DNA of 64,000 bases. Origin: Bacteroidales bacterium. Lineage in GTDB: Bacteria > Bacteroidota > Bacteroidia > Bacteroidales > P3. A program made the position numbers and the translations under genes. Positions 27,397 through 34,847 of the stretch are shown here, piece after piece; the stretch's first letter is position 1, and the number at the start of each line of letters is the position of its first letter. The stretch is taken from assembly GCA_017934545.1 (NCBI GenBank), contig JAGBJI010000002.1:62001-126000 (forward strand). Reading direction: 5' to 3'. The notes under the pieces were generated by a model. The model was not told where the DNA came from and did no database searches. It was given only the letters and a program-made list of their open reading frames with translations.

Positions 27397-27612
27397 CGCT
27401 TACCGTCGGGTAAGAGGGCAGCGGTTGTTATTCAATCTGTTGTCCGATTTGAAATATGAAAGCGTTATGCTTATTTGTAACTTGTCATCAAAAGTGTGAG
27501 AAGCTTTATCCACAAGTTGTAGCATAAGGGTTTTATCATTGCCTTTTGGGCGTGATTTCCGTTGTAGTTATATCTTTGGATACAGGTTTTCAAATTCTCA
27601 CACACCTTGATG
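27397..27612 (+). ncRNA. Structured RNA, pseudoknotted, unassigned family
   Basis: The gene-free stretch 27246-27750 has a strong promoter and then dense complementarity. Hairpin I: CTTACC (27399-27404) with GGTAAG (27409-27414). Hairpin II: GGGCAGC-GGTTG (27416-27427) with CAATC-T-GTTGTCC (27433-27445), loop TTATT. A long helix: TTATGCT (27465-27471) and AACTTGT (27479-27485) with ACAAGTT (27512-27518) and AGCATAA (27521-27527). Its apical loop pairs downstream: CATCAA (27486-27491) with TTGATG (27607-27612), and GTGTGAGAA (27494-27502) with TTCTCACAC (27595-27603). ATTTGAAA (27447-27454) pairs with TTTCAAAT (27588-27595). Hairpins at 27535-27556 and 27571-27582. These imply a pseudoknot. 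It does not resemble tmRNA, RNase P, SRP or 6S RNA as I know them. It is either a separate RNA or the long leader of the gene at 27751; no terminator follows. Confidence 0.7.
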
Positions 27613-27750
27613 AGAGGTATAATTAAAGTTATTAATAAAGTATTAGCAGGATTTCACGCTTTCTTATTGTTAACCAAATAAAAATAATAGGATATAAAGG
27701 AGTATCTTTCTCATTGCAGAAACCACTAAAAAGAAAAAGGAGAAAATATT

Positions 27751-28785
27751 ATGGGATTTATTAATAAGGTATATTATGGAATTAGAAATTATTTAGCCGA
27801 CCATAAGAAAATTGCATTATTTTTTGCTCACGGAGGATTGCACGTTGTAGTATTACTAATACTGATTGTCGTAGGTATAGGTTTGTATTGCAAAGTTCAA
27901 AATATAAATAAGTACGAATATACTCCTCTTGTAATAGAAGTGGGAGATACATTACGGAATTATACAGTATCTCAAATCTATTTAGAACTTTTTCTTTATG
28001 ATAACGAACAACAAAACACAAATATAAAAATATCTTATGAACCAATAAACAAAAATAAGTCGGATTTGACAACCGTCATAGATTCTAATCATGCAATATC
28101 TCTTGTTTCAAAAATAAGTTGTTATTCTAAAAATTTGATGAAATCTATGAAGTTATCTGATACAAATTTTTATTATTCTAAAGATATAGGAGCGTGGAAT
28201 GACACAATTCACAAAATAACTCATATTACAAAATCTTCAGTTAGTGGTCTGCAAACATTATTAACAGAAATAGATGGAGCAACTATTACTCACCCAATGC
28301 AAATCACTTCTGATAATTTATTAAAAAGAACTAATAACCCTTATTATTGTTTTGAATTGCGGTTTAAAGATGCAGATGGTTATTACACAAAAGACAGTAT
28401 GGGTATGCGTAGTAGATTAAAGGAAAGGTTTTGCATAGATAGTTACTCTTCTCAAATTGTTATTTTCTATAATGCAAAGAGAGATGCAGAAATGATTGAT
28501 GATGTTTTAGATACACCTCCTTTAGTTTTTAATAAAATAATACCGACACCATCTAAGATTACAGGAGATATGATTGCGTTTGACGGAAAAGAAAAAGTAG
28601 AAGAGATTTTGAATGGCGGTCTGTATTTAGAAGGTGTGGATTTGAATTTACAACAACGTGCGGAAAAAATACAGCTTCTGTTCACAGTATTAATTGGTGT
28701 TATTATTACATTCGCATTAGATGTTTTTGTTAATTTAATTTTAAAATGGAGAAAATTAAATAAAAAAGATGCGAAGTCAATATAA
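27751..28785 (+). CDS. Two-TM membrane protein of unknown family
   Basis: A 344-residue protein: a short cytoplasmic start, a membrane segment (about 21-47, ALFFAHGGLHVVVLLILIVV), a large extracytoplasmic region (about 50-305) without cysteine clusters or known motifs, a second membrane segment (about 308-331) and a basic tail KWRKLNKKDAKSI. AAAGGAG precedes the ATG, an unusually clear Shine-Dalgarno for this phylum. The codon use is more A/T-ended than in the neighbours, suggesting transfer. It sits between a structured RNA and a terminator plus tRNA. I do not recognise it. Confidence 0.7.
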   Translation: MGFINKVYYGIRNYLADHKKIALFFAHGGLHVVVLLILIVVGIGLYCKVQNINKYEYTPLVIEVGDTLRNYTVSQIYLELFLYDNEQQNTNIKISYEPINKNKSDLTTVIDSNHAISLVSKISCYSKNLMKSMKLSDTNFYYSKDIGAWNDTIHKITHITKSSVSGLQTLLTEIDGATITHPMQITSDNLLKRTNNPYYCFELRFKDADGYYTKDSMGMRSRLKERFCIDSYSSQIVIFYNAKRDAEMIDDVLDTPPLVFNKIIPTPSKITGDMIAFDGKEKVEEILNGGLYLEGVDLNLQQRAEKIQLLFTVLIGVIITFALDVFVNLILKWRKLNKKDAKSI

Positions 28786-28844
28786 GTTTATCTTATTTTA
28801 ATTTAAATTTTTATTATTTAGAGATTACTTATTGGTTTACAATA

Positions 28845-28885
28845 AAAAAGAACGGTATCAAGTTTGTTTGATACCGTTCTTTTTG
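28845..28885. terminator. Intrinsic terminator
   Basis: AAAAGAACGGTATCAA pairs with TTGATACCGTTCTTTT, with A and T runs on the two sides. It ends the gene at 28785 and, in the other direction, the tRNA at 28895. Confidence 0.88.
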
Positions 28886-28894
28886 TGTTTTGTG

Positions 28895-28968
28895 TGGTCC
28901 CTCTTGGGCTCGAACCAAGGACCCTCTGATTATGAGTCAGATGCTCTAACCAACTGAGCTAAGGGACC
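28895..28968 (-). tRNA. tRNA with CAU anticodon, probably tRNA-Ile2
   Basis: A 74-nt cloverleaf on the minus strand: acceptor GGTCCCT with AGGGACC, D arm GCTCAGTTGGTTAGAGC, anticodon stem TCTGA/TCAGA around CTCATAA, T arm with GGTTCGAGCC. The ACTCATAAT anticodon context is that of the AUA-reading tRNA-Ile2, whose C34 is changed to lysidine by TilS (encoded at 33491), rather than that of tRNA-Met. Identity cannot be proven from the anticodon. Confidence 0.85.
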
Positions 28969-29005
28969 GTTTCCTTAAAAACTTCAAGCCTTATGAAAAC
29001 GTTTG

Positions 29006-29037
29006 CAAAATTACATCAAATTTCATTACTGACCAAA
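29006..29037 (-). promoter_or_regulatory. Promoter of the CAU tRNA at 28895
   Basis: Minus-strand TAATTTTG (29006-29013) with TTTG (29034-29037) 20 bp upstream, the same layout as at 9055 and 42965. Confidence 0.8.
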
Positions 29038-29240
29038 TAATTTTACATTTTTTTTTGCTGTATAAAACCTTCTTTGGTGAATATCAATATGATAAAAATT
29101 GTTTTGCATGGTTTGCAATGCCGTCATATTTACATTAAATGAGTATGAATTAGATGTGAATTTTTTAAATAAAATGCATTTTCGTAGAAAAAACCTTTAC
29201 GGAACGGGTATACAAAAAAGCGGAATGCGGAATGAAAAAT

Positions 29241-29299
29241 AAAAAACATATGTTTTTTTTTAGAAAAAACATATGTATTTTTAATTTGAATTCTGAAAA
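29241..29299. repeat. Periodic dyad array P6 (short CATATG type)
   Basis: Two CATATG units start at 29247 and 29270 and a TTCTGAAAAG unit is centred at 29294, spacing 21-23 bp. A shortened relative of P3, P4 and P11. It lies just past the 3' end of efp. The rest of 28969-29318 holds only the tRNA promoter. Confidence 0.75.
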
Positions 29300-29318
29300 G
29301 AGTTTTTTGAAATCAGAT

Positions 29319-29882
29319 TTATTTAACTCTTTCGGAGTAAGAAGCAGTTCTCGTATCTACTTTGATTTTTTCGCCTTCGTTGATGAACAACGGTACACGT
29401 ATGGTTGCACCCGTGTCAACGGTGGCATCTTTCATTGCGTTTGTCGCCGTGTTGCCTTTAACTCCGGGTTCGGTATAAGTAACGGTCATTTCCACAAAAG
29501 CAGGAAGTTCACAACTCAACGGCGTTTCGGTGTCTGCATGGACAATCATCTCAACGGACTGTCCTTCCATAAGGAATTGCGGAGCGTTGATGATGTCTTC
29601 CTGTATTGTGACCTCTTCCCATGTTTCGGAGTGCATGAAGTGATAGCCTAAATCGTCTTTGTATGAAAATGTATACGGTCTTCTCTCTATTCTGGCGATG
29701 TCAATCTTGGTTCCCGAAGGGAATGTATGTTCTATCGTTCTGCCTGTTTTGAAAGATTTCAATTTTGTTCTTACAAAAGCACTGCCTTTACCGGGTTTAA
29801 CGTGCAAAAATTCAACAACGGAAAGCAAATCTCCGTTCATCTCAATACAAAGTCCGTTTTTAATGTCAGCTGTTGTTGCCAT
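29319..29882 (-). CDS. efp: Elongation factor P
   Basis: EF-P relieves ribosome stalling at polyproline. Length is 187 residues. The KOW-like domain I carries the loop [15 protein letters not shown] with Lys32 at the tip, the position modified in many bacteria. SETWEEVTI, the OB-fold domains and a C-terminal [13 protein letters not shown] are in place. Minus strand; the gene at 29907 lies 24 bp upstream on the same strand, so both may share its promoter. Confidence 0.96.
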   Translation of the reverse strand: MATTADIKNGLCIEMNGDLLSVVEFLHVKPGKGSAFVRTKLKSFKTGRTIEHTFPSGTKIDIARIERRPYTFSYKDDLGYHFMHSETWEEVTIQEDIINAPQFLMEGQSVEMIVHADTETPLSCELPAFVEMTVTYTEPGVKGNTATNAMKDATVDTGATIRVPLFINEGEKIKVDTRTASYSERVK

Positions 29883-29906
29883 AAAATTAAATTGTTTAAA
29901 AAATTA

Positions 29907-30170
29907 TTACTGATTTTGTTTGTTTGATTCGTTTTGTAAATATTTTACCTGTTCGTTCAGGTATTCGTTTTCCTTGCTTAATGTATTGCAACGCTCCGCA
30001 TAGTACGACGATTTGAGCATTGACGCCGCCATTTTCAATATTGCAATTAAAACCAATGACAAAGAAATGTAGTTGAAAGTTAATATTTTGAATATATAAA
30101 GTGCAAAGACAATCACTATTGCGATTAAGGCAAGGGTATCAAGCAATTTTGATATGTTCAGTTTGTTCAT
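29907..30170 (-). CDS. Small two-TM protein with coiled-coil tail
   Basis: An 87-residue protein with two membrane segments (about 10-28 and 31-49) and a charged coiled-coil-like C-terminus (SKENEYLNEQVKYLQNES). It is cotranscribed with efp from a well-formed promoter. No function is known to me. Confidence 0.7.
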   Translation of the reverse strand: MNKLNISKLLDTLALIAIVIVFALYIFKILTFNYISLSLVLIAILKMAASMLKSSYYAERCNTLSKENEYLNEQVKYLQNESNKQNQ

Positions 30171-30200
30171 AACGTTGATATAATGTTAAAAATGAAGTTG

Positions 30201-30232
30201 CAAAATTACAATATATTTTTATTTTCACCAAA
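30201..30232 (-). promoter_or_regulatory. Promoter of the 29907 gene and efp
   Basis: Minus-strand TAATTTTG (30201-30208) and TTTG (30229-30232), 20 bp apart. A plus-strand TAACTTTG at 30271-30278 faces the other way, so the intergenic region is divergent. Confidence 0.78.
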
Positions 30233-30327
30233 TTTTCAAAAACTTGAGTAAAATATTTAAGTATTTTTTTTAACTTTGCAATTTGATAAAGCGGTAAAAA
30301 CAGTACAATAAATTATAGTATAAGGAT

Positions 30328-31278
30328 ATGAAGAAGATAATTTTTGCAATATGTTCGTTGATATGTTTTGTTTCTTACGGACAACACACGGAATATCTTG
30401 ACGATGCCAAACTGACAAAGTTCGCCGAAGATTTGACCAAGTTGCCTTTCACCGAAAGGGACGTTATATTGAAAGCCATAGATTTGTTTGAGCAACAGTT
30501 TAAAAACGACCGCGAATGTGCTGATTGGGCATATCAGTTGTTGTATTATTACCATGAACTTTCGTGCGAAGACAAAACCAATACGCTTCATGTGCATTGG
30601 TCGGACGAACAGATACGTGCATTGAAAGTAAACGACATAGAGGTTATACCCGGTATACGTTCGGGTATGAAAGATTTTGAAAAAGAATATTCCAAATACG
30701 GATACAGGGTGCGTTCTTACGAAGACACGACCTATGCAATAGAGGTTAACCCCGCTTTTGTGTTCAACAAAGTGGAGAAATACTTGACAAACGATTACCG
30801 TTTGTACCGTTCGCATTGGATAAAAGAGCATGACGTCCCTGCATACATACAGTTGAATCCGCCTTATTGGCATGCCAAACAAGTGATTTCCACAAAGGAG
30901 GTAATGTCACGCATACAATGGAGGGATGAATTGATAGACAGAGTCAAAGATTTCTCAAGGGAAGATTTGGTAACGCGTGAAATAGAAGGATTGTGTTTCA
31001 TTGTGACCAAGGGATTGGAGAACACAAGTATTTACGATGACAAAGGAGTTATAAAAAAGGAATACAAAGACGCTCTCCAAACCTATTACCGTTCCCATAC
31101 ACAGACAACGTGGGGCAAATATATGACGGAGTTTGTCCACCGATTGGCATTGAATAAATACAGATTCTCAAACGATATTGACCAATGGGTGTTGTCGCAG
31201 TTGTTTCCTGCGGGAAGAAAGAATACAGACCCGTTGTTAAAGTACGAAGACATTCTTATAGACAATTTAATGGATTAA
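30328..31278 (+). CDS. Secreted protein, unknown function
   Basis: A 316-residue protein with a signal peptide (about 1-18, ending VSYGQ). The mature part is charged and aromatic-rich with no motif I recognise. It is 25 bp upstream of the dipeptidyl peptidase gene, so the two are probably cotranscribed. A plus-strand TAACTTTG box lies at 30271. Confidence 0.7.
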   Translation: MKKIIFAICSLICFVSYGQHTEYLDDAKLTKFAEDLTKLPFTERDVILKAIDLFEQQFKNDRECADWAYQLLYYYHELSCEDKTNTLHVHWSDEQIRALKVNDIEVIPGIRSGMKDFEKEYSKYGYRVRSYEDTTYAIEVNPAFVFNKVEKYLTNDYRLYRSHWIKEHDVPAYIQLNPPYWHAKQVISTKEVMSRIQWRDELIDRVKDFSREDLVTREIEGLCFIVTKGLENTSIYDDKGVIKKEYKDALQTYYRSHTQTTWGKYMTEFVHRLALNKYRFSNDIDQWVLSQLFPAGRKNTDPLLKYEDILIDNLMD

Positions 31279-31303
31279 TCACAAATACTACATAAGCAAA
31301 ATT

Positions 31304-33475
31304 ATGAAGAAAATACTTGTTTCATTGTTTGTGGTTCTGACCGTAATCAATGTCAATGCCCAAAAGAACATAACACTTGAGGACATATGGGGCAATTATA
31401 CTTTCCGTCCCAAAGCAATAAGCGAAATACGTTCCATGCAAGACGGAGAACATTACTGTATACTTACACGCAACGGTATTGAACAGTATGAATACAAGAC
31501 AGGGAAACAGACAGGATATTTGGTGGATTTCTCACTTTTGAATTTGGATAAGCATGCCGTTGTACGCGATTATGCAGTAAACAAGGACAATTCAAAGGTT
31601 TTGCTTGCGGCAAACCCGGAATACATTTATAGACATTCGTACGTTGCGGACTATTACATATATAATATAAAGGATAAAAGCGTAATAAAACTAAACAAAT
31701 CAAAAGTCCGTTTGGCAGAGTTCTCACCCGACGCAAGCAAAGTGGCATTCGTTATGGATAACAACTTATTCGTTACGGATTTGAACACAATGCAACAAAA
31801 ACAAATAACATTTGACGGAAAATACAATCACATAATCAACGGAACAACTGATTGGGTTTATGAAGAAGAATTCGCAATAACCAAAGGATTTTTTTGGAAT
31901 GCCGACGGCAGCAAGATAGCTTATTACCGTTTTGACGAGAGTGATGTCAAACAATACACTATTCCTTTTTATATAGTGGACTCTATATATCCGTACGATT
32001 ACACATACAAATATCCAAAAGCGGGCGAAGACAACAGCAAAATAGATGCATACATCTACGATTTGAATACAAATCAGTCTACAAAGGTTCAACTGCCTGA
32101 CATGAATGATATTTATCTGCCGAGAATGCAGTGGACGAAAAATACAAATCAATTGTGCATCACTTGGATGAACCGTCATCAGAATGAATTGCGGTTGTAT
32201 TTAATTGATGCACTCACAATGCAGGTTAAATTGATATATACCGATAATGATGAATGCTATGTTGAACAGCCCGAAGACGTATTGTTTTTGGACGATAAGG
32301 TAAATGCAATCGTTAAAAGCGAAAGAAACGGCTATATGAATCTGTTTTTGCTGAACATAAACAGCGGAAAACTTTCGCCGATTACCGATATGCAATGTGA
32401 CGTTGTTGATATTTGTTTTGCCGACAGCAAGAACAAACAAATATATTTCACGGCAGCAAGTTCGTATTCATACAACAGGGAATTATACCGTGTGAATTTT
32501 GACGGTAAAAAGTTGACTTTGATATCGGATAAAGACGTTAAGGGAACGTATACTGCGGATTTTTCGGCTAACGGTAAGTATTACATCTGTTCTTTTTCCG
32601 ATGCGGCAACGCCGACAGTGTATACAATTAACGACAACAAAGGAAAAGTGTTGGTAACGTTGGAAGACAATAAAGCATTGTCAGAACAATTGAAATCGTA
32701 TAATGTTTCCGATAAAGAGTTTTCGTCGTTTACAACCACTAACGGTGACACATTATATTATTGGATAATAAAACCGAGCGATTTTAAATCAACTGAAAAG
32801 TATCCGGTACTGTTTTACGTTTACGGAGGTCCGGGTTCGCAGGAAGTACTTAACTCTCAGTCGCGTTTTTTTGACTATATGTGGTTCAGAATGCTTGCAC
32901 AAAAAGGCTATATCGTAGCCTGCGTTGACGGAAGAGGCACAGGTATGCGGGGAAGTAAGTTTAAAAAGTGTACATATCTTAATTTGGGTGATAAGGAATG
33001 CGAAGACCAAATGGAAGCAGCGGCATATTTTGCTTCTTTACCGTATGTTGACAAAAACAGAATAGGAATCTTCGGCTGGTCATACGGCGGATACATGTCA
33101 TCGTTGTGCATTACACGCGGACACAAATACTTTAAAACAGCCATAGCAGTTGCTCCCGTTACCAATTGGCGTACTTATGACAATGTGTATACTGAACGTT
33201 TTATGCGGACTCCGCAGGAAAATCCCGACGGATATGATAAGAACTGCCCGATTAACTTTGCTGATAAGTTGGAAGGTAATTACCTGTTGATACACGGTAC
33301 GGCTGACGACAACGTTCACTATCAAAACACGATGAAATTCACCGATGCGTTGATTAAAAACAATAAACAGTTTTTGCAGTTCTCATATCCTGATAAGAAC
33401 CACTCTATTTACGGCGGCAATGTCAGATACCATCTGTATACAATGATGACTTCTTTCTTGGAAAAGAACCTTTGA
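31304..33475 (+). CDS. Dipeptidyl peptidase IV (family S9)
   Basis: A 723-residue secreted serine peptidase that removes X-Pro (X-Ala) dipeptides. Signal peptide about 1-19; an N-terminal beta-propeller (DPPIV_N) includes TDWVYEEEF, the double-Glu substrate-binding motif; the C-terminal alpha/beta hydrolase has FGWSYGGYMS (nucleophile near residue 591), HGTADDNVHYQN (Asp) and YPDKNHSIYGG (His). All catalytic residues are present. Such enzymes are typical of peptide-using Bacteroidales. tilS follows after 15 bp. Confidence 0.94.
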   Translation: MKKILVSLFVVLTVINVNAQKNITLEDIWGNYTFRPKAISEIRSMQDGEHYCILTRNGIEQYEYKTGKQTGYLVDFSLLNLDKHAVVRDYAVNKDNSKVLLAANPEYIYRHSYVADYYIYNIKDKSVIKLNKSKVRLAEFSPDASKVAFVMDNNLFVTDLNTMQQKQITFDGKYNHIINGTTDWVYEEEFAITKGFFWNADGSKIAYYRFDESDVKQYTIPFYIVDSIYPYDYTYKYPKAGEDNSKIDAYIYDLNTNQSTKVQLPDMNDIYLPRMQWTKNTNQLCITWMNRHQNELRLYLIDALTMQVKLIYTDNDECYVEQPEDVLFLDDKVNAIVKSERNGYMNLFLLNINSGKLSPITDMQCDVVDICFADSKNKQIYFTAASSYSYNRELYRVNFDGKKLTLISDKDVKGTYTADFSANGKYYICSFSDAATPTVYTINDNKGKVLVTLEDNKALSEQLKSYNVSDKEFSSFTTTNGDTLYYWIIKPSDFKSTEKYPVLFYVYGGPGSQEVLNSQSRFFDYMWFRMLAQKGYIVACVDGRGTGMRGSKFKKCTYLNLGDKECEDQMEAAAYFASLPYVDKNRIGIFGWSYGGYMSSLCITRGHKYFKTAIAVAPVTNWRTYDNVYTERFMRTPQENPDGYDKNCPINFADKLEGNYLLIHGTADDNVHYQNTMKFTDALIKNNKQFLQFSYPDKNHSIYGGNVRYHLYTMMTSFLEKNL

Positions 33476-33490
33476 TAACACCGTATCCGC

Positions 33491-34831
33491 ATGTTAAAAA
33501 AGTTTTTGCAGTACAACAAAGACAACAATCTGTTTGATATAAAGCAGGATAAGATTTTGCTTGCGGTAAGCGGCGGAATGGATTCAATGGTTATGACGGA
33601 TTTGTTTTTGAAAGCAGGTTGCGACATAGCCATAGCACATTGCAATTTTCATTTACGCGGAAAAGAATCCGACAGAGATGAGGAATTTGTCACTTCGTTC
33701 GCAAAAGAGAGAAACATAAAGTTGTTTACGCAAAGTTTTGACACGTTTGCTTATATGCAAAGCGAGAAAAAAAGTTTGGAAATGTCCGCAAGGGATTTGC
33801 GTTATGAGTGGTTTGCAAAAATTATTCAGCAAAACAACTTCACATTGCTTGCAACGGCACATCACGGTGATGACAGTGCGGAAACGATTATAATAAATCT
33901 TTTGCGGGGAACGGGTATTGCTGGCTTGCATGGCATTTTGCCCAAAAGCAATAATATAATCCGGCCTATGCTTTTCGCTTCCCGCAGCGATATTGCGGCA
34001 TATGCCGAAAGTAATTCCGTAAAATACGTTGTTGATTCCACAAACAGCGACAACAAATTTACACGTAACAAGATACGTAACGAGATTATACCGTTGTTCA
34101 GAGAGATTTCGCCCGATTTTGACAACATAATACGCAAAGATACCGAACGTTTGCGGGAAACGGAAACGGTTTTCAGAACCGTTGTTGACAATGTAAAGAA
34201 AAATCTTCTGCAAAAAAAAGACGGATGTATTACCGTAGAATTGTCAAAACTCAAAGAACTAAATCCGATACATATATATATGTATGAGATATTGAGCGAA
34301 TTCGGATTCAATGAAACAAACATCAACTCCATTTGCGGAATATTGAACGGGGGCAACAATTCGGGCAAACAGTTTTACAGCGAAAAATACCGCATTGTCA
34401 TTGACAGGAAATATTTGCTGATAACGCCGAAACAACAAAAAGAAACAAAAGAACAACAATACACAATAGAAGATTATCAAATCGATATAACCCAACCGCT
34501 GCAACTTCACGTTGAAATACTGAAGGATTTAAATTTTATAAAAATACCGAAGTCCAAGAACATTGCAATGTTTGACTACGACAAGTTGCAGTTTCCCCTT
34601 GTTTTAAGGCATTGGAAAAACGGTGACGTGTTTTTTCCTTTCGGTATGAACGGCAAACAAAAACTGTCGGATTTCTTTACACATAACAAATATTCCCTTT
34701 TGGACAAAGAATCGCAATGGTTGTTGTGTTCGGGTGATGATATTATATGGGTAGTAGGGGAGAGATTGGACAACCGTTACCGCATAACCGACAAAACCCG
34801 CACTATATACAGAGCGGAATTGGATTCTTAA
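33491..34831 (+). CDS. tilS: tRNA(Ile)-lysidine synthetase
   Basis: TilS attaches lysine to C34 of the CAU tRNA-Ile, changing its decoding to AUA. It has 446 residues with the PP-loop ATPase motif SGGMDS (27-32), AHCNFHLRGKESDRDEEF and ATAHHGDDSAETIIINLLRG in substance, and the C-terminal TilS domain (HWKNGDVFFPFGM, DKESQWLL). A candidate substrate tRNA is encoded at 28895-28968. It is convergent with sbcC, 16 bp apart, with no strong terminator seen. Confidence 0.95.
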   Translation: MLKKFLQYNKDNNLFDIKQDKILLAVSGGMDSMVMTDLFLKAGCDIAIAHCNFHLRGKESDRDEEFVTSFAKERNIKLFTQSFDTFAYMQSEKKSLEMSARDLRYEWFAKIIQQNNFTLLATAHHGDDSAETIIINLLRGTGIAGLHGILPKSNNIIRPMLFASRSDIAAYAESNSVKYVVDSTNSDNKFTRNKIRNEIIPLFREISPDFDNIIRKDTERLRETETVFRTVVDNVKKNLLQKKDGCITVELSKLKELNPIHIYMYEILSEFGFNETNINSICGILNGGNNSGKQFYSEKYRIVIDRKYLLITPKQQKETKEQQYTIEDYQIDITQPLQLHVEILKDLNFIKIPKSKNIAMFDYDKLQFPLVLRHWKNGDVFFPFGMNGKQKLSDFFTHNKYSLLDKESQWLLCSGDDIIWVVGERLDNRYRITDKTRTIYRAELDS

Positions 34832-34847
34832 GAGTTTAAATGCAGTT

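Noticed and set aside
27506-27514. Perfect DnaA box TTATCCACA
   Set aside because: It is a single box inside the structured RNA with no cluster, no dnaA or dnaN nearby and no A/T-rich unwinding element tied to it; not evidence for oriC.
27397-27612. tmRNA, RNase P RNA, SRP RNA or 6S RNA
   Set aside because: No tRNA-like ends or GGTTCGA arm, no RNase P core sequences, no SRP GGAA-loop block, and pairing is crossing instead of the single open rod of 6S.
29232-29651. Open frame of 139 codons opposite efp
   Set aside because: It starts in dyad array P6 and runs antisense to efp; composition is that of a shadow frame.
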